Part shown: piece after piece, positions 40,401-55,400 of the stretch | Numbering within the stretch: position 1 is the stretch's first letter | How the letters are laid out: the number at the start of each line of letters is the position of its first letter | Assembly: GCF_003945595.2 (NCBI RefSeq) | Contig: NW_024104532.1 | Coordinates: forward strand, 8,183,501 to 8,247,500 | Reading direction: 5' to 3' | DNA: 64,000 nucleotides | Origin: Pipra filicauda | Taxonomy: Eukaryota; Chordata; Aves; Passeriformes; Pipridae | Made by a program: the position numbers and the translations under genes | Notes under the pieces: model-generated | What the model was told of the DNA's origin: nothing | The model's database searches: none | Seen by the model: the letters and a program-made list of their open reading frames with translations, nothing else

Positions 40401-43400
40401 TTGCCCACACATGTACTATGAAGGAACCAAATGGTGGAAATACATGTGCCTTATTAGCTCTGCATTTTCTGGAAAGGTAAAACTGAAGGCTTGAAATCAA
40501 GATGATCCCATATTAATTAGTTTAGAACTACTAGATTTGTTTTTGACTGTGGCAGGCTGTGTTTACACCATTGTTGGTGGACCAGACTAAAGGCAGAGAT
40601 GTAGGTGAATAATTTGCTGACCTTCACTACACCAGATCTGTCAGGACACAATTCTGCCTGTTCCCTTACCCACCACTGAAGCAGGAAAGCCCTAAAGCAG
40701 ATAATGTAAAACCTGCCAGAAAAGGACACAGAGAGAAACAGAGGCTGATGTCAGATAGGATTGTTAATTACTGGTTGTAGATACACATCTTAATGTCCAC
40801 TCAGTGGAGATGCATGTGTTCTGAACACTCTCCAAAGAGACTAAAAATTTTATGTGTTGTGCCTGTGTTGCATAATAATAGACAGTACTAACTTTTCCTG
40901 GTAAAGAAAAAAAAAACAGACTTGATATGACAATGAATAAATCATCTAACTGCCTTTTCTAGGTAAAAAGAAAACAGTGAAATAAAACTTGACCTTCCTG
41001 GTCAGTATTTCTTCAGTCTTGCAAGCTGGTGGCCATTCAGAAAGATGATGTGACCTGATCCCAGCATAGCAAACCCAGCCTGGCTCAGCAGTGATTCAGT
41101 TCAGACTCAGGCAGTGAATTCTGGTGTGTTCAGCCAAGTGCCTGCAAGGTCTTCCTTTTGTAATGGTGCTGCTTTATTGGAAAAAATAGAATACATAAAT
41201 CTCCTTTTAACTGAGAAGGGCAAAAAGAATGATCATTTACCAAAGGTAAAACCTGAGGTTAGTTTAACAAAGCTGTTAAACTCGGAAATGCATAGAGAAC
41301 AAATTCCCGTGGAAAAGCCATATCCATGCAAATGTATGCCAAAAGAGATCAGATTAATGCCAGCCAATCCTCTTAGACTCATATCCCTTCAAAATGCACA
41401 GAGGAATTCTTGGATTATTAATTAATACCACTGTTAATTCTTCGTTGGAGCACAGTATTGCACTTAATCAGGCACTCAAAAACAAAACAGCTCTTAAGAA
41501 GACCTAAAAATAGTTGAGCTGAATATCTATCAATTATGGAACTTTAATTAGAGTGAGCAACCTGCTGTGGGAAATGGATTTATAGAAAGTGTGGCTTCTC
41601 TTCAGAAAGGTGATCTCTGCAGTGTCTCCTGTGACAGTGGAGGCAGGTCGGTGTGTGTGAGCCTAATCCTTCACAGGCTCTCTCGGGGCTCAAGTTCCTC
41701 TTGGCCTCTGGAGCTTGGAAGACAAAGCTTTATTCTTCAAGGCCATTCAGGAGCCATGTAGCTGCTGCTGCCCAGATCTGCATCTTATTGCTTACCCCAC
41801 ACACTTTGATTTTGCTGGTTGGCACTGAACTTGCTCTGTGCCTGCACGTGTGCTGGTTTGCTGGGGGAAGCAGCACCGTCCTGCACTTCTGTAGCATAAA
41901 CCAAATTCTAGAAAGAGGTGAACCAAGATTAGTGGCTGCAGCTGTTTATTGTGCCCAATTTAAGTCCAGTAATTCTGTCACTAGATCACAAAGCCCTTTT
42001 TAAAGGGAGATGAATATTGGATGTTCATTTTACACACACACTTCACTTCCATTTCTTATGTATTTACTAAATCCAAGTGAGAGATTAACCTGAGTTAATC
42101 ACATGAAGGAGCACATATGCCTTAACTCTCTGGTCTTCAGTGAGGTGAATTATTTTTGCAAGTATCTTACCTTACATTGCAAAATACTTTTTCTTCTTGT
42201 TTGCCTTCTAAGCTTTTCTAATTTTTGCGCCCCAAACCATTCTGCCCTTCCCATTCCCTGCTTTCCACTTGATATTTTTGATTGTGCAAGTTCCAGAAAT
42301 GCGAGTCCCTGGTAATTCTTATTCAGCTTTATCTGTACTATGATTTCTCACCAAACTGCCATGATCACCCTGTCAGGTCATGGAGAGTTGTAGGTCAGTG
42401 AGTGCAAAGGAGGCAGCTTCCTTGCCTGCCACAAGCTGTGCTGTCAGTCAAAGCTCTTGCTAAATTCTAGATCTGTATTGCTCTTGCTTTTAGTCATCAT
42501 CTTCCTGCCTGAGCTCATGTGGTGTGGTGCTGAAGGACTGGTGATTCAGACTTTAAACCGAAATCTGGAATGATACCTCTAGTGAAAATAGACTTAAAAT
42601 TGGGTGCAAGCAGGAAGCTCTGGATTTAGGTAGTGTTTTATTGCCTCTCTGACTCCTCACATTTGCACATTTGTGCCCCAGAAGTAGTGTAGCTCTTTAA
42701 TGTGTCTAAAATGTTTATTGTTGAGTCAACAGGTGAATGCTTCCAGTAGCAGCATGGAGACATGATTAACTAACTCATTGTAAAGACAAGAAAGAATTCC
42801 TAAACTTTTGAGTAACCACTGATCTTTATCTGAATCATATATGGGGAGTATACAGTTCTTTTCCATAAAGCTGATTAAAGATCAGATATTTGCCACATGA
42901 TACTCTCCACATGAACTACTGTGAGGTCATTGGCTGTAAGGCATATGGAGCACCTAGAATGTATCTGATAGCTTTTTCTGAGATCCAGAATTTTTGTTAT
43001 ATTATTCCCTGCCTGGTGGACACTACAGATTAGCTAGAGACTTAGTTTTCTGTTGGGAACAAACCTGAGTTAAAACCCCATTCTTCATGTCCACGTGCCA
43101 GGGGTTGTTGTCACTTTGACAGCATTTTGGTAATGGGGACCCAAGGGTGGTTGTCCCTGGGCTGAGATTCTTCCTCAGGGCAGTGGAAGATGTGGTTGGT
43201 TGTGGTGCACCTTTGTGTGTCTGGAGCAGGAGATCAGCTACTTTGGGAATAACTGCTTTGTTGTGTTGGGTTTTTTTTCTCCAGAATAGCAAACCTGAAA
43301 ATCCAACTGGCTAAGCTTGACAGTGAGGCCTGGCCTGGCGTGCTGGACTCCGAGCGGGACCGTCTGATATTGATTAATGAGAAGGAGGAGCTCTTGAAAG

Positions 43401-46400
43401 AACTGCGGTTTATTAACCCCAGACAATGGACGCGAGGGGAGGTGGAGAGACTGGAGATGGAGAGGAGGCGCCTGGAAGAAGACCTTCAGGCTGCCAGAGA
43501 CACTCAGAGCAAAGCTCTGACTGAGAGGTAAGTCAGTGGGCACAGGACAGAGTGTGCCTTGTTGGGCAAGAGGTACCCGGGGCAAGCGGCAACATCCCCT
43601 GGCTGACTGCTCAGAGCAGTGTGCCCTCGAATTCCCAGGACACTCCTCTTAGAAGGCTTCTGAAATCATCTCCCAGACAACCCACCTGCAAGTCTTACTC
43701 CCCCAGCGGGCAAAAGGTTGTTGTTCCTATGATGGATCCTTTATAGGAATGTGAGAAATGCTCAAAATAACCCAGTGTGGTGGCAGTGCAGTGTAACGTT
43801 TCTGTATGCAGCCAGCACCTCACAGCAGCTTCTACACTTGCTGTGCAGTCTGAGGCTTGGTAAATGTCAGCAGATGGAATTTTAAATTTTTAAAATTTGT
43901 TGTTTGTTCTCAGCATCCTCATATGTGAGTCCTGTAGGATCTGGTATTTGACAGGGCTGTGGGACTTGCACGGAATATCCTGTGAATCTAAACTAGCTGA
44001 AAAAAATGCCAGCTATGCTCCCTAATTTTACTTGTGTTGCAGGGGGAGATCTCATGGGGATGTACAGTGAGGATGAATACTGCATTAGGCATTGCCTACA
44101 GGTGTTTTACAACCTGGATGTATTAACGTGGGTGGCTACAACAATGTTTCTGGTAGCTGCAGCCTCTTGAATATGTATGGAATAGGCACATTGCATTCAC
44201 TCTGTGGCTCTGTATTTTCATTTCTTCTATATGGTCAGTGTCCAGATGACACCAGTTTTTTATATAGTCTTTTCATGGTTTTATCATGCTGGAAAAAATA
44301 TAGACATCTCAGCTGCAAGACTTTACCAGCCTGAAATATCAGTGGTTTGACGAATCTTTTTGGTCTTAAGATGAACCCTTTCATTTGGGATTTTTAGGAA
44401 TATGGTGATGTTCTAGTGTGCCAAAGAAATAGCATATTTCTGAGGAAGGATTTTGTGTCCAGAGACCTGTTAAGTTGGGGTGTAAACATCCAAGTGCTTT
44501 GTCTCAAACCAGTTCAGGTGTGAAATAAAGCTGAGATGTTGCTGAAGTCAGTAATTCATGTAGAGCTGTAATGAGATGGTTAATAACTAAATCATGTAAC
44601 CCTTAGTCATCCACAGACCTTAGTGAAAGGAAATGAAGGCATTTATACATTTATCAGCACAGTAACTATAGGAATGCAATAATGAATAGTGAGTAAAATT
44701 TGCTTGACTTTTTTGAGCCCTGATCCTAGAAACATTAACTTTTATGGTGCTAGCTGTAATTATTTTCCCCTGTTGTGAATGTTTTCAGGATTGAGTTCCA
44801 CATTGTAAGAGTTTTTGAAGTTGGTAAACGTTTACACCTCTCGACCAAATTCTGTCCTCTGTTATATTGTGTATTCTTATTAACTTTTGTAGGATTTCAC
44901 AGGGAAAAAAAAAAGTGGATATTATCTTTAATCTGCATTTTAAATAGTAAATGCTGCTTTAGCTCATCTTTTTCTTCTGTCTTCTCTTAGATTGAAGTTG
45001 AGTAGCAAAAGAAATCAGCTTGTCCGGGAGCTGGAAGAAACAACACGATTAGTTGCAATGTTGCACACCCAGCTGAAAAGGTAGGTGACCTTTTCCAGAA
45101 GCTGTAGGTGCTTTAACTGCCTTTCTCTGCTAACAATTTCATCTGCCAGCTGAGAGGGCTGCAAGGCCTTTCAGTAGTGACCTAAGAGCCCTGTGTAGGC
45201 AGTGGAAAGAGAAGCCTCGAGGATCATACGTCAGTTTAGATGGATGCTTTTCACTGGACTGAATAACCTGAATAACTGCCTCTGCCTGACAGCAGGAGTT
45301 TGCACAGTCCCTTCTGCTTCAGACATGTAACATTTAGGTGACCAAGGATAGCTGAGATTTTTTTCACTACCGGTTGAATTCCTGAAGTATTATATTAATG
45401 AAGTATGTTAAAGACAGCTTAACACACATACAGCAAGTGAAGTGGATCTTAGTAATGCAGCTACATGTATGAATGTCATGACTGTATTTCTCTAAATTAT
45501 TTCCAAATGTGCTGTTCTTTAAGTGCAGACAATGTATTGAGATATCCCTGAATCTGTTGTGATCCATAAGGTTTCTGCAGTCAGAATGTGACCTGGTAGT
45601 TCAGGCTGTATTTTTGGAAAAGCACAGGATTACTGTTTCCAGACAAATTGCAGGCAGTAAGGTCAAATCATCATTTTGCTAAAACTGTGTTTTTATTGTT
45701 CTCATTTTCAAGAAAGTTCGATGGGTTTTTTGTTTGAGGTTTTTCCTATCAGTGTGTACTGAATTTGCTCTGTTTGTAGCTTCTGCTCCACTTGGATTCT
45801 GTTTGATTTTGTGAAGATGACACCGAAAAGACTGGAAAGACTGCACATGTCATAGTGCAAGACTGACATGTAAATAAGCCACCCTGGAGAGTAGCAATCT
45901 GTGAGGCTTTTATGCAGTGGAAATGCATCCTATTTTCATTTCACCTAGCTGATTAGGGATCTTTTGAGGTGACCAAGAAGCATGTGAAACTAATTTCTTC
46001 CTAACCATGTGCCCAGTGTTCTTGGCATGCTCCTTCAGAAGAATAAGTGTTTGTTATTAACCCCATAATGCAAAATGTCTGGCATTCAAAGCTATGCACA
46101 AAAGGAAGTCAAGCACAGTTTTTTGATAGGGAAAAGATTAACTAAAACCCCCTCCCTTTTCATAGTGAAATACACTGAAAAGCTGTAAATTTATTAGACC
46201 TTGACAGATCTACATATATTGCCAATATGCAAAACCATCTCTCATGTTTCAATTATATTTTACTCAGAAGCTTTTTTGACCAAATGTGATGCAGTACACA
46301 TCTGTCATACAAATGCAGAAGACATCTTGTGCCAAAATTATACAAAATACAGCATACTTGCCTTTTCTCTCATAAGGTCATGGACATAATTATACAAATG

Positions 46401-49400
46401 TAGCTTCCAGCTTTTACCCCATAAATAATAAATAAGGATTTATTAAGGATTAATAAATTAGGCTTATTAACATGTCACTGCTTTTCAGTGGGGCAACTTA
46501 AACCATTTATACGTATGCAGTGATTTTTCAGTAGCTAATTCCTATCTGGAGTGAGGGTCAGTAATGAGCAGGGTCTTTAATATCCAGAGCAGGAGTGTTG
46601 GTTTAAATGGAATTTTTAGAGATGGTACATGTTGTAGTCACTACTGGAGTATTTGTTGGTCTTCTGAGCAGAAAACTGTGCTGTGGTGTCTGGGCTTTCT
46701 CATCTGAACAGACTTCTGTTTGGCACCTGCTTAAAATTAATTTTGCTGTCAGTTATGTTCTGAACCTAGAACTCTAGGGATGAATAATGTGCGTGAACTG
46801 ATTTCACAGCCCAGCCCCAACTCTTTCCCTTGCTCTTTTGGCCCTGTATTCCATGTAGCAGTCTTTCACGTAGGTAAATCCTGCCAGTTTTCTGGGAGAT
46901 GCTGGCTGCTGTGATCTCTGAGGGCCAGTTCCAGGCAGCTGTGATATTGTCTTTTGGCTGCAGATCCAAAATTGAGGCAAATGGAAGAAAAAATTTCCAA
47001 ATGGTCAGACAGTTCATTGCAATAACTTCATCTTCTTGCATGGGCCTGGCTGGTTTTTGTGCTTTGGAGATTAACAGGCACCAAAGATGTTTTCCAGAGG
47101 GATGCGGGAGGAGGATGGTGTCACTAATTTTAATTGATTTGAAACTGTTCATTAGAGTTGTTTTGGCTAAACAAGGACTCTTATGGGTTTGATATGGTGA
47201 GCAGAAAAATGTGTATGAATGGCACTGTTTTTATTGAGAAGCGACCCAATGTTCCTGCTGCGTGGACCGTGGTTCTGGATTGCTGTGGGGACTAATGCAT
47301 ATGGCCTGAGCTAACAAAGCAAAACCTGTGGGCTTGATGACATTCCAGTGTTTTCAGGAGAAATTACAGTGTAATGGTTTTCTGACTTGTTTCCCCCAGT
47401 CTCTCCACCAGCATGCTTTCCCTCTCCTCGAGCAGCAGCCCTGGGTCTCTTGCATCTAGCAGAGGATCTCTTGCCACCTCCAGCCAAGATTCATCCACCT
47501 CAGCCAGTTTCACTGATCTCTACTATGAGCACCTGGAGCAGTTGGAGCAGTTGGACTCAGAATATCAGAACAAGCTTGACTTGCTCTTGGAAGGAGCCAC
47601 TGGGTTTAGACCATCAGGCTGTATCACCACTATTCATGAAAATGAAGTAGCAAAAACTCAAAAAGCAGATACCACGAGTCGCGTTCAGGCTCTGAGATCC
47701 TTGTCTGGTACTCCAAAATCCATGACATCACTGTCTCCAAGGTCATCTCTCTCTTCTCCGTCTCCACCTTGCTCTCCACTGGTGATAGACCCACTCCTAA
47801 CTGGTGATGCCTTTTCAAGCCATATGGATTTTGATGATGCAGAGATAAGTACAAATCTCTCAGAACTTACCCTAAACACTGGGAGTGGCAACTGTAGACT
47901 GGAAGAGCCTAGAGCAGGAGATAAACATCTAGGTCAAGGTATGCACTGCATGCATTTATTTTTAATGTAGTTCATAAAGCCCTGAGAAGCAAGTGTTTCA
48001 GAAGCTCTCTGTCATCTTGATGTCTTTATGTTGAAAAGTGTTTTCAGCTGTGAGTTCTGTCTTGTTTGGGAGGAAGGGTTGGTGTTTTAATTTGTACACA
48101 AAAAATGCTGCTGATCTGATGAGTCTTTCAAAAGACTGTATTTAGGTGTGTTTTTATTGTACTTACACACACGTGTACACAACTCACAGGGATTTGATGT
48201 GCAAATATAAATGGTTGTGGTGGGATTCCTGGTTTAATTTGGCACTAAACTATTCAGAATGTCATCTAGTGTTTTGGGTCTGGGAGACACATAATGCCAT
48301 ATTGACACAAACTTTTTGACCAAGCTTTTGAGGAGGGCTGGGAAAGCCATTTAGCTTAATAGTTAAGAAATTATAGTAATAATCCTTCCCTTCCACTTTG
48401 GAATGCATAAGATCTTGCCCTGGTTCCCAGTAAATCAGTGGCAATGAATTTATTAATTTCAGCTGAGCAGACATGTCAAGGCTGTGCTTGAATTCTGATG
48501 TTTTGAGGCGGGTGGTCTCTTAGCAACAAAAACGTGTGTAGATTGTGAGTGTGATAAAATAAGACATTTAGAGATAGTGGATGTTCTCATATATGCATAT
48601 GGCTTGTTGGTGGGTGGGGAGGGCTCATCCTTTTTTAGAATAGTGGATGGAAAGCAGGAGACACAGTCAGGGCACGGTGCTGAGGCCTGTCTGAAGCCCA
48701 TTTGGCTGTAGTTGGGTAAAATCCAGTGAGTGAAAGGACTGGATTTGTAGCTGCAGCGAGAAAGAGCTTTAAAGACAATATAAACTTGCAAGCTATAGTC
48801 CTATGAACCAGCAGTGCAGTTTGTTTCTATTTTCATAGGATTATAGAACAGCCTGTGTGAATAAAGGGAACTAGTACCATGTTATCACTGCCTTCTGCAT
48901 TAAGGAGGTTGACATTATTTAAAACACAATAAAAGACACGAGTGCAAATCTTCCCCTTTGAGCTACCATTTTCCTAAAAGCAAGAGGTATTATGCATTTG
49001 AGTAGGAAACACTAATTATTCTTATTAGAACTGGGCACTGATTAGTTTTAACCTTTTTAGCTCTTCAAGATTTGCCAAGGCTGTTAAAGTGAAAGCTCAG
49101 GTGTTAAGCAGATTAAGTGATTACTGCTGTTAGCCAGTCAGCAGACAAAATAATCACCATAAGTAGTTTATTTCAGGGCAATAACGAGATGAGGTTTTAC
49201 TCCTCAGGCATTTTGGAGGGCGGGGGGTGGCTCAGTGTAACGCTGGAAATGCAGTGGCTGGATCTGGGGTGGTCAGTCCTGGGCAAAGCACGCTCACGTG
49301 TTCTGTAAGCAGAGCTCAGCAGTATATATCTGAGGGATTTGCTTTGTCTTTCTGTTAGAACAGAACCTCTGCTGCCTTTGGGACTGAAATAAGGTTTCCT

Positions 49401-52400
49401 TTCTCACCTGAAGAATAACTGCAATTTAGGAAAACCTGGGATCTGGCAGAGTCCTGCATTCTCTGATTAAATGGTGTGGATGTGAGGAAAGTGCATGACA
49501 TGGCTCTTCAAAGCTTTGTCATGGGGTCTCCAGGAGAGCCCAAGGAAGGGAAAATGGCAGGAAGATAAGAGCAAACTTTAAGTTCTTGATATGAGTGGGG
49601 AAAAAAAAGGTGGAAAACCACAGGTAGTGTTATCTGCCTGCTTGGAAATAAGGAAGAGAGTTGAGTCAGTTCTGAACTCTTCCATAAACTTCCTTATTAG
49701 AGTGATACCTCTTCACAGACCTAAGGCTAAAAACTGAAAATCCAAATTTTGTATTAATTAGCTGCATGAAAGAGCTTAAGACTTGCAGGGCTGAGCTTCC
49801 AAGTCCTTTGCAAAAACAGGAAGGAAAAGGATGGCTGCATGATGAATCCTTTTCAGGGAACTGTTCCTCTTAATTCAGGTTTACACTTTAACACTCCACT
49901 GTACAGAGACTGACTTCATTGCTGAGGTCTATGCACCCTCTGTATTCACCTCCCTTGGCCTCGAGGTGCTCAGGAGAAGTGGTAAAAAATGAGGCTTTTT
50001 GGGTTGAAAGGACTAGATGGCAGTGGTAACTGTGAAGGAGAAAAAGAGGTTAGGTGTGTGGAGGCCAGCCTGTGATGCCTTTCCCAGTAAGGAAACCTCA
50101 TGCAAAGGGGTTCCCAGAGCAGCATTTCTGAGAGTGGCGTGTAGAACTCAAACAACCTGATCTAGAAGTTATTTTCATATTAAAACCATGGACTAGGAGG
50201 TGCAAAGCAGCACTGAGGAAAGAAGCACCACAGTTTTGCCCCTGCCCACGCACCTCCAGCACAGCCTGTGATCCAGAGCACAGCAGGGACCAGGCCCTTG
50301 CACAGGGCAGGAGGGAGGATGGATTAAACTGTGAATACCAGTATCAAATGGATCCACTTGTTTTAATTACTGTGTTGCAGATGCTAACTTCTATTTATGT
50401 GGATTGCCCTATGGGGAAAAGGTCTGGACATTTTATTTCTGTGATAGTTCTATGGGAATACCAAGATGAAAAATTCCGTTTGATGGTAGTGTCAGAAAAT
50501 CCATGGATAAACGGGCCTAAATGGCACAGGTGTCTCAATGGATTGGTGTTACCTGTAGCACCCTCTACTGTTGGCTGTAGAACAAGTCCTAATGGTATTC
50601 CATAACCCTGGGTTGAGCTTGCACACTTTTTTCACCAGTTTATTCAAAGCTGGTTTTAATTCTTTGAGTGGCTTTGCGAGACTGTGAAAAAAACCCCAAA
50701 CCCCAACAACACCAAAAACCACCCCCAAAACCCAAACTCAAAACCCAAAAGACCAATGAAAACTCAAACTTGTTTTTTAATAAAGAAAAAACAAGTGATG
50801 GAAACCATATATTGGTCTGGGGGCAAGCGCTTTCCTAAGTCTGCAGGAAAGAGGGACCACTGCTGAAAAAGCCCCTTGGAGAGGAGTGCACTGCACTGCT
50901 GCTGTGGGGTCACAGCTGCTCCCGGGGTGACACACGTGGCACCTCCTCACTCTGAGAGCAGGTCTCCCACAGCCCTGACAGTGAGGGACATCTGGGAGCT
51001 GGGTATGGCCCAGCATTCCTTACCCACGTTGGCAGATGGAGTTCTCCAGACTCTTGGCCAAAACTTCTCTGCAGAAATGTTCAAGAAAAGATGCAGAATT
51101 TACAGAAGTTTCCAGGGCAGTTGTGTAGCACAAGGAATTTACATGAGATAACACCTCTGTGCAAAACTCCTTGCTTCACCTTCCTTGGTTTCTGTTACCC
51201 ATCTCCTTTTCCCTGCATTCCTGCCCGTGGCTGCTCTTTTAAATCTTAGAATATCTCTCTCCATGTTCAGCTAATTAACCTGGTCTTTGTGGACCTGCCT
51301 TCTGTCCTGTGTGCACTAACCTTTTGGGTTTAGGGGTAGTCAGGAGGTGGTTTTTTTGCTGTTCCCCCTCCTTGAAGCTAAACTTGGCATAAGCTCTTCA
51401 GGCAGAATATGCCTCTCCCCAAAATCCATACTAGGCTAGAGCTTGGTCAGCAGCTTTTGCCCAGCTGCTGCTCTCTGGGTGGCTGAACCAGAAGGTCTGC
51501 TGTCTGCTTAAGAGTGACTTGTTTTATTGGTTCATATTTGTAAGTTCACTGGAACACACTCAGCACAACCTCTGTGTAACCTCAACCCATGGGTACGCTG
51601 CTGCAGGACCCATGGTTCATTGACATGTGATGAAGCCCTGCTCTCACCTCCACCACACAGGCTGTTCCTCACGTTTTCCTGAGGCTTTCTGTTCTCCAGG
51701 GCAGTCGAGCATGTTCCCAGTGCACTCACTCCATGGTTGCTTCTGAGCTCAGCCCACCCCACCCATGCCCTCTCTTGTCTTCAGAAATGTGCCTGTTGCT
51801 TAACAGTACTTGGGTGGGAGGAAAAAATGCAATTCAAGGGGAGGAGAAGAAAAAAAGCTGCTGCTTATTCAGAGAGTTCATTTTCATTAACACCCCCTTT
51901 TGGTTTTCCTCTGTGCTTTTCTGACAGGTATAAATACAGCTGGAGGGACAGCACTGAAGGTGGCGTGTGTGTCAGCGGCAGTGTCTGATGAATCTGTTGC
52001 TGGAGATAGCGGGGTGTACGAGGCGTCTGTACAAAGGTAGACATCAGATCTCTCTCTAGGATGAAGCCAATGACTCAGCTTTGCACAGAGAGTCAGCTGG
52101 AATACTGCTGGTTGTGACCTATTTTGTAATTCGGCGGCTGAAGTTCTCAATCTCGGATTTCTTAATACTTCTGAAAAATCCATGAGCAGGTTGAATTTGA
52201 TTATCAAAATGGCCCGTGCTTCCCATAATAGCAGAAAGCAAGCTCACAGAGAGCTGTTTGAACAGCTGGTCTGTTTGTGGAGGTGCTGGTAAGCTGTGAC
52301 TGCTGCCTTGGTGGGGGTAGCGGAGCCATCTGGCAGGTGTAAAGTTCCCCTCCTCTCAGTCAGCCACTCTGCTGTCAGTGACAGCCCTCAGTCAGTGGGA

Positions 52401-55400
52401 GGGGATTTGGGATGTGTAAGGAAAACAGCAGAGGCACCTTGGAGTGCCTCATGGATGTGTACGTGCTGTGATGCAGTTCCCAAGTTCTTGGAACCAGAAT
52501 GTGACTCCTGCAGGACTTGTCCCCCTGAGGACAAAACTTGTCACTGGAGCTGGGAGTCACTGCTCTTGCTGGGCTTGTGGACCTCCCATACTGCTTGCTC
52601 AAGCTGTCTGGGGAGCTTTGAAAAAAGTTCACTGGAAGGCACTGATCTTGTTGGTACCTGGTTTGGCTGCTCTAACATGGGTTTTCCTCCTGTGTTTATT
52701 AGCACTGAGGGTCATTAGTTGCAAGACACAGCTGTAGAAGCAAAAAATTGCTCATCTCATATTCCCCCCATTCATTCATTTTTTTCATTAATTCTCTAGA
52801 TAAATGAGTAATTTTTATGTTTACAGCACAATTCACTTTGACAAGTAAGTGCAATGCTTCTGTAAATCAGAGCTCATGGTTCTCAACCTAGGCAGTCAGA
52901 CAGTTGGGTGTCTCAGAGCCCCTGTGTCCCCTCGAGGGGACAGGCAGCTCTGTGGAGAGGGGAGGAGGGATAACATGTGGCAATTACAGAAGGCATCCCA
53001 TGCACACTCACATGTCTGATGTTATTTAGTGTTGTTTGGGTTATCAGTTTACCAACCTTCGTGGTGACTTCGGTGCCATTTTGATGCCTGTTCTAGATGG
53101 TCAGGGTGGGATGTGCTTTCCATGTGTCCTTTGTAGCTGAAAAGCAAGGAAATCCAAGAGAATGCTAGGTAGTAATATGGAAAATAATTAGAAGAGAAGA
53201 ATGCTAATCCTGTTTTCATGTGCTACAGCGTAGCCTCTTGAGTCAATTAGACAATGAATGTAGTTTTGGGGACTTTCAGTGCATAAAACTTTGGAGGAGG
53301 AATACATGGGGAGGAAAATGATGCAGAATAGCTGTTTCCAGCAAGACCAGTCAGTGTACTCTGTCACTTTTAATGTTCTTAAGACAGTTTGATTTCTTAA
53401 AGAAACAAAGGAATTACTTAAATCTAATAAAACTTGAGAATTTTTGCTGTCATGATTCAGGACAGGATTGCAGTTGTTAAGTCTTATTTCTCTTGCTGGG
53501 CAGTCAGCCGTTTTTACTAAAATCAGTCAAGGGAACCCTTTAAAAATCCCCCACTGCCTTATTTTTGCAGTCTTTGTGTGGCTTTTTTTTTTTGGCAGTG
53601 AAGAGGGAAGACATATGACTTTCTGCTGATAAGCACTGTAATACATACCTCTAAGGCTGATTGCACTTACTTCTTAAATGAGCTTTCTTTTAGCTGCTAG
53701 TTGTACAAAATCCATATCCCTAACCCCTGAATGGCAGGGAAAAGATCTTGTATCACCTAAATGCAAACACTTCAATAAGAGGCAAATCAAGTCCTTAATT
53801 GTCTTTGATTCCTTTCAGACCATGTGTGTCAGAAGTGATGGTGTTTGACAGTGATGACACAGAAGCAGTTGGGACAGCTAAAGTGCAAATTGCAATGAGG
53901 TAAGCACGGCAGGTTTTTATTGGATTTCCCTTCCAATGGAAAAGAATGATAGCTGGGATTTAAAAGATGGTGCTTTCTGTGCTGTTTTCTTACCCTGTTT
54001 ATCCTGTCCTATTTGTATTAACTAACTAATGCCCTCTTGGTAGTGTAATTGAGAAATACACTCGGCTCCAGGAGGTTCTTAGGACCAGTTACCCTCTTTT
54101 GTGTCACTGGAAATCAGCTGGTGTTAGTGTGTTATGAGGGTGCAAAGCAGCAATGGGAGCACTGAGTGCTGGGCTGGAGAAAGCCTTTTGCTGGCTTGCA
54201 GTGTCCTTAAGTGTCCAGCTTGTGGGGGGAAGACTGCTGAGAGTAAATGGCAGTCACAATCACTGACCACACCTGAATCCCAGTAGTGGGTAAGGCATAG
54301 GAGGGCAGGCACAGAGGCACCCTCCTTAAAAGACTTAGCGGAATTTATGTGGAATTTGAGGAAAAATACGTAACACAAAACTCATTTGTTGTGGCCAGCC
54401 ACAGTAAAACAATGATTACCCATAGTACCTTCACTGTTGTACTTGCAAGTATTTTTACTTGTAACTTTCCTCTATTACAGTCACTATATAAGGCCTTTCA
54501 AAAAATTTTCGTTACAACACAGTAATTTAACCAGACCTCAGGAAAAGCAATGTATGTTGGGTCAAATCTGTAGTCCATTGTATCTGAATTAAAGTCTGGG
54601 TGTTCTGGGCTGTTCTGTATTCTGATGCTCTGGTAGCAAAACTTCATGTAATATGCAACTGGTTTTGTTTCAAATTATAGGCAGTCATGGTCCCATTATA
54701 GTGTTGTCTTGTTTTTAAATTTTTTATGTCATTTGTGTTAATGAAACAAGTGGAACGCTCATTCATGGAGTGCAAGGCAGACTCTCTAACAATAATGCTT
54801 TTTTGTGTCTTTCCAATTCAGATATGATGACAAAAATAAGCAATTTGCAATACTGGTCATCCAGCTGAGTAATGTTCCAGCACTGCTGTTACAACAAGAT
54901 CAAAAAGTGTAAGTGGGTGATATAAACACATTTGATATATTTGTATTGGATTCCAGCGGGAATAAAACTGACACTGGCTTATGGTTTTTCACACTCTTAA
55001 ATATTTACCCTTTCTGAAATGTTTGTGTACTTTGTTATGCATAGCAACACTTATCAACTAATAGAGCTGTAAAATGAAATAAAATGCAGTTTTTTCCTCC
55101 AAAGGTCTGTATTCGCTAGGAAAAGACTTGCCTGGAATTAGCACTAGCTGGTGAGGTTTAATTGTAGCAACTGCATCGAGTGGAGGGGGCGTGCTAATTC
55201 TGCTGCAGAACTCTTCCTTGGACACCTGCACAGGTGCAGGTGTGGGAAAATGCAGCTTCTACCAGACTCATTCTGGACACAAGATTTTTAAATTCAGCTG
55301 TGTGCTGACAAAAATTTGATTCACTTTTGCTGTTTCTACCTACAGAAGGGTGTGACAAGTTGCACAGGTGTAAAAAACCACGTAAAACCATGTTTTTACC

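Noticed and set aside
50687..50768. Interstitial telomere-like sequence
   Set aside because: The unit is not TTAGGG/CCCTAA. It is a degenerate A/C tract.
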